From contig NC_019864.2 of the NCBI RefSeq assembly GCF_002234675.1, positions 16,447,582 through 16,511,581 on the forward strand: a stretch of DNA of 64,000 nt, given 5' to 3'. Source of the DNA: Oryzias latipes (Eukaryota > Chordata > Actinopteri > Beloniformes > Adrianichthyidae). Of the stretch, positions 12,952 to 29,200 are shown in pieces (positions within the stretch are counted from its first letter, which is position 1; each line of letters opens with the position of its first letter). The notes beneath the pieces are model-generated. The model was given only the letters and a program-made list of their open reading frames with translations, was not told the DNA's origin and did not search any database. Both the position numbers and the translations under genes were made by a program.

Positions 12952-13312
12952 AATCATCGAAAATGAGCAGAGGCTAACTTTCACAACAATTGTTCCGCCT
13001 ACAATTTAGAGGTGAATTCCTAATGAGCTCCTGCCATTCTGCTTTTTTTATGTTGGCTAAAAACTGCATAATCATACTTAAAAGAACACAGGAAATGCTT
13101 TGAAAATAGATAAAAACATAGTTGCAATGAGACTTTAAGCTTGAAGGCAAAAGTCAATAAACCTTTTCTTTTCAAAATTTTTATTATTATTTTTTTGACT
13201 ACACTGTGGGATACACACATTTTTTTGCAAATGTGGTTACATTTGGAAATAAGTGAGTGCCAGCAACCACCTTTTTGAACCACTAAATTCAAATAAAAAA
13301 TGTTTTAATAAA

Positions 13313-13490
13313 GCCGGTTTAGCTCGTGCTGGTTTGCGGCGCCTTCCGTCCGTGAAACCTGGGTTTGACTCCAGGCTGCTCCCTGTTCCCTTCTCTACTT
13401 CTGTGCCGGTCCCAAGCCCGGTTGCTTTAAGAGGGTTGTGTCAGGAAGGGCATCCGGCGTAAAACATCGCCAAGTTTACCATGCGACTCA
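13313..13490 (+). repeat. tRNA-headed SINE-like repeat R3, copy 1
   Basis: The head resembles a tRNA promoter: GGTTTAGCTCGTGCTGG (A-box-like) and CTGGGTTTGACTCCAGG (B-box-like). The body has TGCCGGTCCCAAGCCCGG and AGGAAGGGCATCCGGCGTAA. The same body blocks occur at 48.6 kb (plus) and 52.6 kb (minus). It is not a tRNA gene because no cloverleaf closes. Confidence 0.7.
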
Positions 13491-16400
13491 TTCAGCTTTT
13501 CCCAAAAGAGTAATAACATCAGTAATCACAAACCCAGTAATAAAATGTATACTATTAAGTAAAAAAAAGACTGTAAAAGCATCAATATTCAATAGCCTAA
13601 TTCCTAACAATGTTTTTTTCTATTTCTTGTGATGATATTTAGATACATTTTGGGCTAAAGAAGGACTTTTATTTTAACATCATGTTTATCTACATAAAAA
13701 TAAAATGAAGCACACACAAATATGCAAAAATGTCAAGATCCTGTTTCTCAGCCCAAACAGACACAAACGCACACATTCACCCCTGAGTGACGACAGGCCA
13801 GTAAGAGAAGTCCTTTGTTGGTAATTGAGCTTACCTCATTCTTAAAATACCAGAAGCCCTATTGGATAATAATATGTGTCTATGCCGCAGTACATATTTC
13901 TAGAAGAAAAACCAAGAATCAAACTCCTCCATACACAGACCATAGCTGTATTCAAAGGTTTATTTGTTTTCTTGTCACCAGTTTTCTTGGTCAAGATGTT
14001 TTCTTTCAGTTCAAACTAGAGCAGGAAAGTTACATTTTAATAACTATCTTGCTTTGACTTGTCATATATATTGGGGAACACGTATGACGCAGATATGCCA
14101 TTAGGCCAGACTACTTACAAACTGCAAGTATGGAGATGGGCTGTAATACTACTGTACTAATAAAGATTGACGGCTCAATATTTACAGCTTCTGACTTTTG
14201 CTAGTGACATTTTTTAATAGACAGATTACTAGTCACTCATATCGCGTCTGTCATCTCAAAATGTAGTCGAATTTTTGACATTTGCATTTCTTTACAAGAA
14301 AAATAAATATATACACTATAAACAACAAAAATGAAGATGACATTTTCTTCTTATTTACAAGTCTAATAGAATTGCAATATCATGTGATTATAGACACACA
14401 GGAATGTTTTTCCTTAGCCTACACACATTCTATAGTACTTAGCCTCCAATATCTTATCAGCAGTTTGGAAGTTCATGGGCTTTTTGAAGTCTTTGAAATT
14501 TGATGCATGTTCCAGCTAAGTAATGCCTCCCTAACCCTAATTGGATGATTACATCCAGAACAACATTATTTGAACTTGGTGTGGGAGGGGCGGTCCTGTA
14601 GCGCTCTGTAAACTCCTTGACTTTCTTGTACTAAGCTCACGCTGTCAAATGAGTGCCAGTAGTTTGACTGTGTTAAAGTGAGAATTCTCCCCAATTCCAC
14701 GGTGAATACTGCTGCTCAGAGAGAGCCAACACTGCAATATCAGAGTTTGAAAGTCATATGGCTCTGCACTGCTGACACAGGGAAAAGCACACCATCCACA
14801 GAGCTTTTGAAACAAATATGAAAACAATGGGGGAGACTGGTGCCAAGCTCAATTCCAAAAACGTCTTCCTGTGGGCCCTGAAAATGTGTACAAAGCATCA
14901 GGAATGATTATAATGCTTGTCCTACTGACAATGTATTTTGCAGTACACAAAGTTGTACTTTTCATCTAAAAATCTTTAAAAAAGACTCTGATATAGTCTG
15001 ACTTGAGAACAAGTTTTCAAAGGACAAGGGAAGTGTCAGATTGCTCCTCTATTTGTTTCTTAAACATCATGCATTGAAACGTCAGGGTTGGAAAGAAGAG
15101 ATTGATTATGTTAGCAAGCATGTCATGTTCCAAATAAAGAGCATTTTTCAAAATAATGTGTTTGCATGAGTTGAAGCCACAGAAATATCTCTATTCACAT
15201 GTTTTTGAGAGCGTTTTCAGTAATGATGTCATTACGCAGCACATTGTTTTTCGCCAACATTCCCTACTATGTTGGGTTCGATGGGTTGACAGGTGAAAGC
15301 TTCTTTTTTTTAAAGCACACAAGACTTGTGGAAAAGTGAACTTTAATGAACTTATAAAATGCTGTAAAAAGTTCCTTTTAAATTATGTGAAACACTGTTA
15401 TTGTTAGAAAACATTAACTGTTGCTATGTGAACAGAGTTCTTTTTATGGTTGCATTAATCTCATTTGAATATGTGTTAAGAACCAGGTAAAGTTTTATTG
15501 CGTGTTGGTACAGAAATCTGTGGAAAGGAAAGATCATAATGTGCAGGATTTCCAATGACTCTACAAGTAAAGCAAAAAGTGGCGCCATGTAAGTCTGAGC
15601 AGGGGATTCAGAGATCTTTGCTTTTATACTGTCAAAAAATTAGAAAACAAAGCTGTCAAGACTAATACACACTGTAAATCAACACACAGCCCTAATGATG
15701 CTCTCTCTTCTGCAGTATAAATGAACCATGGCGGAGGGCGTATGCAGGCTAAAGAAAGTGTTTGTCATGCACAGCTTTGGTTTGTTGTGCTCTTTCCCAG
15801 GCTGCTTGGATTCATTACCACTTAGCCCTTGGCAGAACTCGCTTTTTCAAATGACTGAACTGGAGGATGATTACAGACATGCAGCGTCCAGACACCAGGG
15901 GATGAGGATGTCTTCTCCACCCGCTCACACGCAAGCTTAACCCGCAGTTTAAAACACTCTCCTCTGGCGCATTTTAGCTCCATTCACCCTCATTCCAGTG
16001 TCATCTGGCTCTGGCCAGACAAATGCCTTCTGTACTAATCCAACTAAAGTAGCTAAATTGAACTAAAGATTGAAAAATTGCCCAAAATTTGACAGTACAG
16101 AGAAATTGCATGCAATTTAATGTATCGTTGACAATAATTAAGTTACTGTACGTTAGCTTTACTCTGAACTGAGTATCACTTTAATTCAATTAGCTTAAGA
16201 AAACAGAGTTTGTGTGTAAACAAACTAAATATAGTATTTATCAAAAACCTAATTTTGAATTGATTCAAATTAGCAAAAGCCAAACTATTCCGTCTCACAA
16301 AGAAGACAGGTTTAATGTGTTGTGTTTCCAGCGATTATTATGTTGCTTTTGTTCAAACGTTCTCTATTCACCAGGTACTCTCTTTTAATTTCTCCAAACC

Positions 16401-19400
16401 CACGCTCTCACCCACAATGCACCTGGAGCACGGCCAGGGCTGCTGTTAATTTGCCTTCATTATTAAGTTAAATGCAGCTCTGGCAGCAGTGCTAGAGCTA
16501 ATGAGCAAAGCTGAGCTGTCTGTTCTGCTCCCAGCCTCCTGTCCCAGACATAAAACAAAATAAGAGTCTGGAAAATGAGTCAAGGGCTTTTCAGATCTTA
16601 ATTGAAGTCATGAATGAAACCGTCTCTGATCTGAGGAAAACTAGCTTTGACTCAGAAGTGCCGTCATTAAACAATCCCAGAACCAATACATCCAAAACAT
16701 AACATCATTATTTAGCATCTTCTGGTTTTTCAAATTCCACACATACTGTGTACTGCGTGTATTCAATAGTTTCTCTTTGTGTGTAAGAGAGACCCCTTGT
16801 GTTTCATAACAGCGCGCGTAAACGTACAACTTTGTGTTTGAGCTGTGTGGGTGGTTGAGTTTCTGTTTGGGTGGTTCTCTGGATGGAGAAAATCTTAAGG
16901 ATGAGCTTAAGTTTAAACAAATGGACAAAAATGCTGATTTGTGCTGTAGAAGGATTAAAGTGCCGGACTGCCACCCCTGTTAGTCACTTCTATCACTTAA
17001 ATCAAGATCGTGAGAGGCTGTGAGATCTAGGAGTCCTTCTGTTTGGATAACTTTGAGGGTTTTATCTCTGCAGCCTAACTAAATTGTCCAAACATGACCA
17101 CACTGGCACTGATTTGCACTCCATCACAACCCTGCTTAGCCTGACCACACATTGATAATGTTTTTTCTGGGAGACTCTGAGTTAACGGCTCGCCAAATGT
17201 TTGAAACCAAATCAGCTGCTTACAGAGATCTGTAAGAGGCTTTATTTCAATATTAAAAAAAGAAAGACCAAATCTTTATTTAGATTTAGCGAAACTGGTT
17301 AATAATGGGAGTTGCCTTAGGGGCAAAGGGACGTGGGAAGTAGACAGTTGTACAAAGTGTTTTGTCTTTAGGATTTTTCTGAGAATTGGGCTTTTATTGT
17401 GAAACAACCAAAACATAGAGTTGTAGCCCAACACTAACATGTTGTGCTTTTTACCATGCAGTATTAAAACTAGGAAGACTGTATCAACTAAACCTTTGAA
17501 TTAAGACATTCATGGGAATTTCAATGTAATTTGGGAAATAGCAGAAAAAATATGTAATTTTGTAAATCTATGAGTATGAATTGAAATTCATTTCTAAAAG
17601 CATATATGAATGTTTTTTGTTTTTCTATTATCTTATCCAGTCCATCAATAGGGTGTTGCTAACTCCTAAATCTAAAATTACGTCTTAACCCTGTTAACTT
17701 CTATTCATATTTTACTATAGGGCCTAGGGTTACAAAATGTATTTAATATCAAATTGATCTTTTATAATAATATTGATTATTCAGATTCATAAATTGACTT
17801 CCTTCAAACCAGTTCTTGCATTTTGTATTAGACAAGAAACTGCTTTTAGTCCATTTTTATGGTAAAAATTGAAGATTTTATTAGTGACTTTTGTTTAATT
17901 TGTATCACTAGTTGTGTGAAATTTGATTTTCATCATGAAATATAGTTGGTTTTTTGATGAAAATTGTGAACAACAAATCAATAGAAATAGATTTTTTTAA
18001 GGAAAAGAATCAAATTGTAAACTTGAATCAATTCAAAATTGAATCAATTTAGTATTTCACTCTGCCCTACATAAGATAAATTAACAAAATCAAATTATTC
18101 TTAAAAAAAACCGTGTCGATCAGTCGATAGTAAAAGCTTTGATACACTGATAAATTGTAACTTATGATTAACTACAGTATTGAATATGACTAAAGATCGT
18201 CTGTATCTTTGACAAGAGATGAAACGTGTTGGAAAAAATAAAGAGGGTCTTACATATACTGTAAGTTCATGTTTGCACTTGAAAACTGGCCCAAATCAGA
18301 TTCCTCATCCACATGGATGTGTGTACAATTGATAAATCACCAACATTAGTTGTTAAACATAATCATAACTGTTAGAAAATGCAAACTAAAAAGTTTGTTA
18401 TATTCAATGCATTTTTCTATATTTATTTGTGAAGTTCGCATACAGGATTTTAAGTGGAACCCTGTTTGAATAGGAGGCAGGCCAGACGTGTTGTGCCAGA
18501 GCAAATGAAACATGAGCCATCTGATTCGCCTGGTTCCCAGACTGTAACATGTTGGTTTGGGTACATTTTGACTATAGTAAACAAGATACAGAACCGTGCA
18601 ACAAAACACGTGAAACTAATCCAAAAAAGGTCATGCTTTGACAGGAAACACAGGCGAATAGTGAGTAAAGTTACATAAAATCATGTTTGAATAAAGAAGA
18701 ACGATAAAAGACGAATACCAAACCCAGGTAACATGGGTTTATCTTGTTTTAACATTAAGCACCTTGTGAGTCGCTCTTTGTGATAATTATTATGTAAATA
18801 AAGATTTACTTACTTTTTATTTACAAAAGTGAATTGGTGCTAAAAATGTTATGGTTTTCAGTCTTTTTTTAAATGTTGCCATTTTATTGTTGTTTTTTTT
18901 TGGTCTGAACTAATAAAATGTAAATATAAAAATTGTTGACAAGCAATTTTGTTAAAGATTTGTGAGTGGAATTAGAGACTTTAACAGGGATTCTTTGTTC
19001 ATTTCTTTGTTTGTATTCATTTCCAGTAACCAGCTCCTGCAACTTTGTCCCTTCATTTCAGACCTGCTGTTTTGGTGGCAGCAGACAAAGTTCAACACAT
19101 TCCTGTCACAGTATCATCCTCTTGCAAAACTGTCTCTGATAAAGTGCACTTAGCCTTGTTTATAGCATGCAGGTTCAAGAATAGCCCAGTAGCACAATGG
19201 AGAAGAACAAGCTGGCTGTAAAACTGGTGTCTGGAAAAAAAACTACCACACGCCAAGAAGTTAAAACAGAGTCAGAGAAGAAAAAGACTCTTCAACAGTT
19301 GAATAAATTTACAGATTTTTTTTCTTTCATTGTGGCCTAACTGAATTTTGCAGAAAGTTTACAGAATCTGATTTTTACCAAAAGGTCACCAGAAAAGTAA

Positions 19401-22400
19401 AAAATGGTCAAAGTGGTATGGTTTGTCACTTTTCTTTGAGACACTTCTTTAGACATACCGGTAAGCTGTTTCTGTGATTTCTCCTTAAGCCACCAGCTAA
19501 ATCATGAGTTAGAAATATAAATTTGGCAGCGCATCCCATGGAAGGTCCTGCCAAATGTGTAAACATTACCTCACCATCTCTGAATCCTACTTTATGATGA
19601 ATTCCCATCATATGAACAAAATTCATGTTCTGTGTGAGTGTAGGGGGAAAGGCGTGCACGACTGCCACATTAAAAAGGAGGAAAACTGAGTTTGGGTCTT
19701 AAGTAAATGTTTGTGTAACTCAGTTTCTTCACATGTCTGGTATTTGGCAGCGTGGTGACACCGACTATAATATACAAGAAAAGCAAGTAGTCTTCTAACC
19801 TAAGCAGCTCGTGTGACCTGTCCTTTGTCCATCCGTGTGAGCCTCAATCCAGTTAACCTTGTCAAAAGCGGCAAACCTCATTCAGATCAAGCAGATCACT
19901 CTGTGCACGCCCGTGGCTTCTATAAATAGATGTTTCATTGAGAAGCAACAGGCTAAAGGGGAGGTATTGTAAACAGTAGGCTAGCCTGAAGCCTGATGCA
20001 GGGCTAACCTGGGAAAGTGATGGAAAGTGGCATGCTGCAACCATGGGATATGTAATACATACTGACACTAGTGTAGTTCTGACCTCACTTCACATGCAAC
20101 AGTTTACTGTTAAAGACTAAAAACACCCAACCATAGGCATTCATGGCATATACAGAAAAATATGTCTGAGAATCTTATTTTTAACCGATGATATAATACC
20201 ATTTGAACTCACTGTGATCAAAGTTTTACAAAAATGTGAGAGCATGGAATATTTCCAAATGTGTTGTTATTGTTTTTCATTTATGCTAGTCTGAATACAA
20301 TTTTGGAACACAGACAAGATATTTCATTTAAATGTTAAGTTGTTATAATTGTTTTTAATGAATGAAATAAATAACAAAAATTGAGATGACATTATTTAAA
20401 AGATTGAATTTTGAACAATTTGACACCCATGAAACGTATAAATTTCCAACATCATGACAACCACAGGCACCCACATGCATGTTCACATCAGATGAACTGA
20501 AAAGTTTTAAAACAGTCTGTTGGCACTTATAAAGGCTATCATCAAAATACATATATGACAAAATTTCTCAATGGAAGTAATTTTGATCAATTTAAAAGTA
20601 AACATTTTTTAAACCCTCCTCCCATCATCTTTTAAACTATTTTAAAAGCATTCACAGTGGTCTTTTTATCATGATTATGTCATTTTTAGCTCAAATCAAA
20701 AACCCTCTGTTGCTTTCAAGGACATAGTTTCTGCAGAGCAGCAGGAGTTCATCAGATATTTGCTTCTGTACTGTGGGCGGGACTGTTGGCGCAGAGTAAG
20801 CCTACCCTCATTTCCCATCATAATTTATCTTGCTTGCTGACTGTAGCACCTTCGTCACTGCTACAGGGTTTTTTCAACAGCATTTTTTCTTCTGCTCCTC
20901 CTGTTTCACTACAATGCGAATAACGAAGTACTCAGTTTTAGTTTTAGTTTAGTAAAAAACACAAAAAATACAATTTTCATATGAGTGGGCCTTTGAGTAG
21001 TGTAATATTTTGTTTTGGTTTGATGTTTTTCCTGCATTCTTTGAACAGTGCATCGCTCCATTCTTGCTTGTGAATTTGTGCTTTCACATCAAACAGAGGA
21101 ATTCATGCCACTACTACAAACACCCATCCACACACACACACAAGCACAATTGTTGCTTCACCCATTTACATCATGCAGGCTCTTTGTTAATGTTGGTTCT
21201 TCTTGTTCATGTCCTTTTATTTATTTATTTTTTAGTTGGGTAGGATCCTTGTTTGAATAGAATGTAATTTGCTCATTTAGCATGTTGCAGCTAATTGTCT
21301 TGGTCAGCTACACGTAGTGTTGTCCAACACAGTCAAAATTGTTTTTCCATAACTTTAGTGAAGCAGTGAATGACAATCACTTGGAGCTACATCCAACCAA
21401 CCATGTATCTCAAACAAAACTACCAGGCTTTTGATTTCAAAACGTTTAACCAGAATTGACTGGTCCTTTGGGCAGTTTAGGCGCCATGGGTGGGCACCAC
21501 AAAAAATTCCCTCATAATGTAGTTATACTTGAACTATGTTATCACTATGTACTTGTTATTAATAGCTGCTTTATAGGTGTCTACGTTGCTCTCTGCCCTT
21601 TTATTACCTGTTGCACACACATCTGGCTAGTAAAATATTCAGTAAGATGCAAAATCCTCTGCTATTATGTGATGACTTTTTGCTGTAAGAAAACGTATAC
21701 TGTATTTTTTCCTTTTTTTAATTTTTGATTATTTTTTTGTAATTTGTTGCACTTAACATTTAAAGATTGCTAGTCTGTTATCAACTAAATCAAGAAATGA
21801 CAAGGATAGTTTGTCTTTGATCGATATTCGATCATCCCAGCCACTGAGACTACTTTTAAGGTGGAAAGACCAGCAGATACTGTAATCCTAAACATTGACG
21901 TAGCCAAAAAGAAATTTTAGAGGGGCCTTCAGTCCACATATTAACACACATTACTCCCTTCTCACTTAAAAAGCAGATACCGGTAAGTGTCTTGTTTTTT
22001 CAAGGTTCTGCAGCAAAACAACGAAGTGTTTCATCCCTGAAGGCTGTTGATACTCAATCATTAAACTATCACTAATTACAGCATTAGTAGAGGTATTTTA
22101 TTTTACCCGAGTTAGTAAAGGTGCTAAACTGAATGACCCATTCCCTCACACCACTGCTAAAATTTCATCCAGAGGAGCTCCGACCTCACAGAGAGAAAGA
22201 GGGAATTTGAGGGCAAAATGAGATGTGGGCTCTGGAGACCAGGCTCGCCAAAGTAGACCCTGGCAGTGTAGGGGCAGCCGGAGAAATGACAGCCGTCTTT
22301 CATCACCCCCCCCAGCAGGTAAACAGTGAGGCTTGGAGTCTGAGTGCCCCCTAATGTCATTATTTTAAGGTATTTCCTGTACTTTGAAACTATTCAAAAA

Positions 22401-23039
22401 CTACCACTATTAGCTGCTCTCAGCTAAGCATTTTTCCATCCATTGAAAAAATACTCGAAAACTAATTTTGGTGGCGTACACAGGTTGTGTTTTTGTGTTT
22501 CACAGACACAAGGAATCTTGTTGTTGTTTTTTCAGTTTAATGCTAAACATCTTTTACACAGAACCTGACCTACCTCCTTGAAGACATATGTAATAAAACA
22601 ACCATGAAAGCAAAATTATTAAAGTACATTTTTGTGATGTTAGTTAGAAATATTGCAAAATTTAATATCTAAGAAATTGAAAACTATAAAATGACCTTTT
22701 TGTCTTAAAATCCCTAAATAAGAAATAGCGGCCTTTGTTGCAGGGCCCATCAACAGTAATTCTTGTATAATAAATGTAATCAACATGCTCAGTATTTTTT
22801 TTATGGTGAAAATCATTTTTAAAAACATGACTGTTAAAGGCTTTTAAGTAAACAAACCTGAATTAGTACTCATCAAGTAAAGTTTTAAATTAAGTCAATA
22901 ACTTGGTTTGCTAAAAAAAAAAAAAAAAAGTAATGTCTGTTTTTGTTTTTCTTCTGTAATGAATGAATGTACAAATTATTTTCCAGCTTCTTACAAATAC
23001 CAAATTACTTTACACATCACTCTCCTTGCTCTCATTTAC
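13491..23039. other. Gene-free stretch, 9.5 kb
   Basis: AT-rich spacer with no supported gene. Open frames of 60-95 codons are scattered on both strands and none is recognisable. A short CA-rich run lies near 21125-21150, and an A-run at 22912-22929. The GC-richer piece at 15700-15960 has a plus-strand frame of 70 codons that I do not recognise. Confidence 0.4.
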
Positions 23040-23165
23040 ACGCATGGCTGTCATGCAGGGCAGTAACCAGGCCACCAGGTGAGGTTCAGTGTCTTGCTAA
23101 AGGACACTTCAACAATCATGGGCAATCAATGAACCTGCAGCCCTGTGATCAGAGGTCCACCGCTC
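23040..23165 (-). repeat. Partial SINE-like repeat (GTGTCCTTTAGC type)
   Basis: Read on the minus strand it contains GAAGTGTCCTTTAGCAAGAC followed by ACTGAACC, the same block as at 3.78 kb. It explains the middle of the 164-codon open frame at 22967-23461, which is therefore unlikely to be a gene. Confidence 0.55.
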
Positions 23166-24727
23166 CGCACCACGGCTTCCCTGTCCCAAAAAACAACCAG
23201 CAGATTTTCTGTCTTTTTGTTGTTAAAATCCAACAGATGTGTACATTCACTTTCATTATTTTAGCCCATTTCAGTTTACAATGCACATGGAAGTGCATGT
23301 CAGGACAATCAGGAGTTAGATTCAGTAGTCGATTCCAAATAGGGGAAGAGGATATTTCCTCCAGCGCCCCTGCACAGGAGTCCAACAAAAACACCTCCCG
23401 ATTGAAAGGAAATTCCTCTGCTCTCTGCTGGAACGCTTCTCTCTTAATCCTGATCAGATAATGAGGTCATTTCACACTATTATTTCCTCCCTACTTTGTT
23501 TCATTTTTGCCAATTCCAACATGGCTTTGTTCAGTATCATCAAGCGTTGAGAACAATTTCTTTAGATAACTGGTTTGGGAAAATTATGGACTGGGTAATA
23601 TAACTTTAATTGCCCATCTGCTGCCATGGCTACACGCTTTTTGTTGTGCAACTTCAGAAAAAGAAGGTGGTAAGCATGTCAACTGACAGAAAAGTTTGTG
23701 AAACGCCGCGGCCTGTCAGAACTAACTCTGATCACGCCTCTAAAACTATCTGATTGCAGCAGCAGCCGGCTTGGGTCACTGTCCTGTCCTTGAGTGTAAG
23801 TGACAGTGTGTCTGAGAGACACATCACAAGTCAGAGGAAATTGGAGATAAACAGATAAAAGAATGCAATCTCTGCTGGAAGCAGCCAGGCACAGGGGGCA
23901 GGAAATAAACCTGTATTTAAGCTGATTACCCGAGCAGAGTCCCAGCCCCTTTCAGCAGCTCTGTGTTGCCCAACTTCACCGCTGCCAATGCTGTTAATTA
24001 GAGATTTGCTGAGAGGAAAAAAGACAGCCTTGTCAGACTTGCAGGAGTGTTAGTGATGGCTGGCTGAAGGGGGACATGCAGGGCTCTTAATTGGGTCTGT
24101 GTGCTGTATCGGTGGCTGGCTGGAGCGATGGTGATGATTGCTGTGAGCAGGTGGCCATGGTGGCAGCTCCACGCAGGCCGTCCAAGGCCAGCCTGTCTGT
24201 TCTTGTCAGGACCCGGAACACTGAGCAGACAGCTCCTGAGCCCTACACTCATTACTCCAAGTTGCCCATTCAGTTGCTAAGCAACACCCTCACAGCCCTT
24301 TCATAACACTTCAGGGGCCTCACAATGTAACCCGCAGCCTTATGGGGGTACTTCTGGTGCTGCCATGAGAAAAATACGATCATGCTTCTCACCATGTCTT
24401 TTTTGGAATACTTCTTTTTGCCCAAACCTATAGATACATGCATCAAATAATAATATTTGTCCATTTAAAACAACTAAAATGTATGTATTATTGTGTTCCT
24501 TTATAAGAGCTGAGAAAGCCATGAATGTACAGTTCCCACGTTTGCCATGACAGTTACATTTTCCTTACTTACATATGAAATGCTAAAATGCAGACCCCTG
24601 ACATGACAGTTCCACAATTAATCATGTTGAAATTATTATTCTTTACATTTTTTTTAAATGCCCCTCTGACCCTTCCAAGGGTCCTGTGCAGAATCTTAGC
24701 TGTTCCTATGATACTTAGGAACAGTTA

Positions 24728-24778
<51 letters not shown>

Positions 24779-26679
24779 CAGACCAGAGATGGCAAACAAG
24801 TTGAACGCATTTTGTATTTAAATGCAGTTTGACTTAACATTTAACTAAATATTCATTGCATATTAAATAAACCTATGTGCACACTGTATGTACATAGATT
24901 TCCCAATCGGTTCATGACTATGCTAGATTTATCAGATCTCTGTATAGATATATATTTTTGTTGTTTGTCTTCTTTAGTTTTATTTTTGCTATGATTGCTT
25001 GAAATAACCACTTCCTATTCTAGACCCAGTAAAATTAACCAATGCTGCAGACTATGGTTTAGTCTGACTAAGAAAACCAACAAATTGCATCCAAACTTCA
25101 TTCCAGCTTCTAATTCTAAAGTGTGTCAGAGTGGACACCCCCCTCTCCATGACTTTCTGCGTACGTGCAGAGGGTTTTGTTGGTTATTATGTGTTTTCTA
25201 CATAGTGCGTGCGTGCCAAAATGCATGCGTATCTGTTTGGGAGCTTAGAACAGGAAATGTAAAGGTTTAGGTAGGTCCATGGGAACAAAGGCTTGGCCGT
25301 CCCCGCAAGCCTTTTTTTTTACAGTCCCCTGTTCTGTCACCGTCACTGTAACGCTGAAGAGGAAACATCCCAGAGCTCCCACCTACACATTTCCCCTCAC
25401 CTTTAAACAGAGGACCTGACCCACAGTTCAGGTCAGGTGGTTTCATGATACTTGGGAGAATTAGACTATGGAGTACATTTTGATTTCTTGTTCCACCAAA
25501 TTTGTTTGCTCATGTTCAACAACTCAGCATATTCTTACCTTTAAGATTGGCCTCACTTTCCTAGAACCATTCAACCCTTTGCTTTCATGAGGGGCCTTTC
25601 TTTGGGTGAAGTTACTTTGACTCCCCTCGATCCCCATTATGTCTCTCCTTGTCCCAGAAGATGTACACAATCGGAAGGGACTTTATTCTGCATCCACACA
25701 AAAAAGACAAAAAAATAATTTAAAAACTCTATTGTTTGTTTTTTGTTTTTTTAGAAAACTTTTAGAAAACGCATATTTTTTTACTCTTTTGAGGGCTATT
25801 GTTTTACAGTAAAGTACACTCTAGAATAACTTAGAGTTACTCACAAGGTTGAGCCGTCTGAGTAGTTTTACTGTGTTCAGCGAAGTTTCAACTGGAAGAA
25901 ATTAGCTGTGATCTTAAAGCACCATCAGTTTTCCAGTGAATATGTGTGAAGCATCTTGTTTAGTACCCTGGGTTTCATTGCTCCAATTAAAAGCTGAGCT
26001 CTGAATTCCTGATTTGACTTTTTAAACTTTACATAAGACCTCACTTTTTATTGTTTAAAGTTCTTTACGCCGTTTCTCTGTACCCTTCAAGAAGGCCCAC
26101 ATCAAAAACGCCCAGTTCTGTATTCCACAGAATGCAGGAATACCTTAAAACTCTGCCGAATCTTACCAGACAATAGAAGCTGAACTTCAGCTGCCACTAA
26201 GGCCTCAGCTAAAGGTTCAAGCCCTGTCAGGGAGGGGGAGAACTTCTGTATATCTGCCTGACAGACTTCGTGATGACAAGAAGAAAGCAGATGTCCCTCA
26301 TAAGGAGCGTGGTATTAACTGTTTGGTATTAGCCACCTCGAAGCCCCAAACCCTCGTGCCACACTGTAGCTTCTCATGTCTGCGCTGAGAAGCTGACAGC
26401 TGCAGTCTCAGACTGCTGAGATGCTCTGATGCATACCTCCACTTTCATCCAGCCAAGGTTTCCCATGTATTTTCTTTTACCCGTTTAATGCTTTGTAGTT
26501 GGTCACACTTCACAATATGGTGAAATATGAATACATCTATGTGAAGACAGTTTCTAGCAACCAGTTAGATGTTTGTTTCCCTAAAAAGAACATCAGCCAT
26601 TTGGTGTTTTGGGTGCATGGTATTGTTTTGCTGTTGTACAGAGCAACAAGAAAGTACATTTAATAATTTTGGATGCATT
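23166..26679. other. Gene-free stretch
   Basis: No supported gene. A GC-richer patch at about 23690-24260 stands out from its surroundings and could be regulatory. A (TA)n microsatellite lies at 24729-24773. Confidence 0.4.
24729..24773. repeat. (TA)n microsatellite
   Basis: About 22 uninterrupted TA units. Confidence 0.97.
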
Positions 26680-27345
26680 CTATCTGTTTCTTTCATGGAG
26701 GACATATATTAAAGAATTTAAGATTAAAACTGGATTTATGAGTATTTCTTTATTCAAATCGTAAAGGGTCAGGAGCAGATAAAAACCTGCCATTGGAAAA
26801 GGCTCAGGTTTGTGATGCAGCAGCTGCCATGGGGAGTAAGCCCTGGCTGCAGCCTGCACTATGTTGTGCAGTTCTGCAGGCTGCAGCCAGGTGTAGTTGG
26901 CCATGGGTGCTTCAAAGCCTTCGTTCTATGCTCCAGTGCTGATGCATCCACTTGCAGACAAATAGATCCATCAGTCTTCATTTTCCTCGTCTGAGCTGGC
27001 ATCTGTATGGCTGGATCCCCGATATTGCTCGCCGTTTAATTTTTCTTTCTTTTTATTTTTTTTATTTGCTAAACTTATCCTATTTTGGGGTTGTGAGGGG
27101 TTGTAAGCTAGCGGGAAAGAGTGTAAACAAGGGAATGATGGGATATTGGCATAGGGTTACTTCCAAGCCAACAGTTCCACCTACAACTCAGAGACGAATT
27201 TCGAATGAAGAACTCCCACTCTGCAGAAAATATGTCTTAAAAAATGTCACAGGCTTTTAGATTAAACATAATCATAATAATCATAATTAAAGACCCCTGG
27301 AAACCCTTTTAAAATAGATAAAAATGTAGTTGGAGTGAGATTTTA
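26680..27345 (+). repeat. Dispersed repeat family R1, copy D
   Basis: Contains GGACATATATTAAAGAATTT, TTTCTTTATTCAAATC, CTGAGCTGGCATCTG, GGTTGTGAGGGGTTGTAAGC, GAAGAACTCCCACTCTGCAG and AATAGATAAAAATGTAG in the family order. It holds an extra segment (about 26790-26950) with GGCTGCAGCC-type inverted pieces that copies A and B lack. The minus-strand start seen in A and B is broken here. Confidence 0.6.

Positions 27346-29200
<1,855 letters not shown>

Larger units (their letters stand above)
12231..13135 (+). repeat. Dispersed repeat family R1, copy C, split by an insertion
   Basis: The left part (about 12231-12308) has GTTAGCTTGGGGTTGGTAGG and CTGTGAGCTAGC. The right part (about 12952-13135) resumes with GTTCCGCCTACAATTTAGAG, CTCCTGCCATTCTGC and AAAAACTGCATAATCAT, matching the downstream half of copies A and D. 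The interruption is the element at 12309-12951, so this R1 copy is older than that insertion. Confidence 0.6.

Noticed and set aside
13313..13400. Possible tRNA gene
   Set aside because: It has A- and B-box-like words but no cloverleaf; the following body is shared with two other SINE-like copies.
22967..23461. 164-codon plus-strand ORF
   Set aside because: It runs through a SINE-like fragment at 23.04-23.17 kb and has no recognisable domain.
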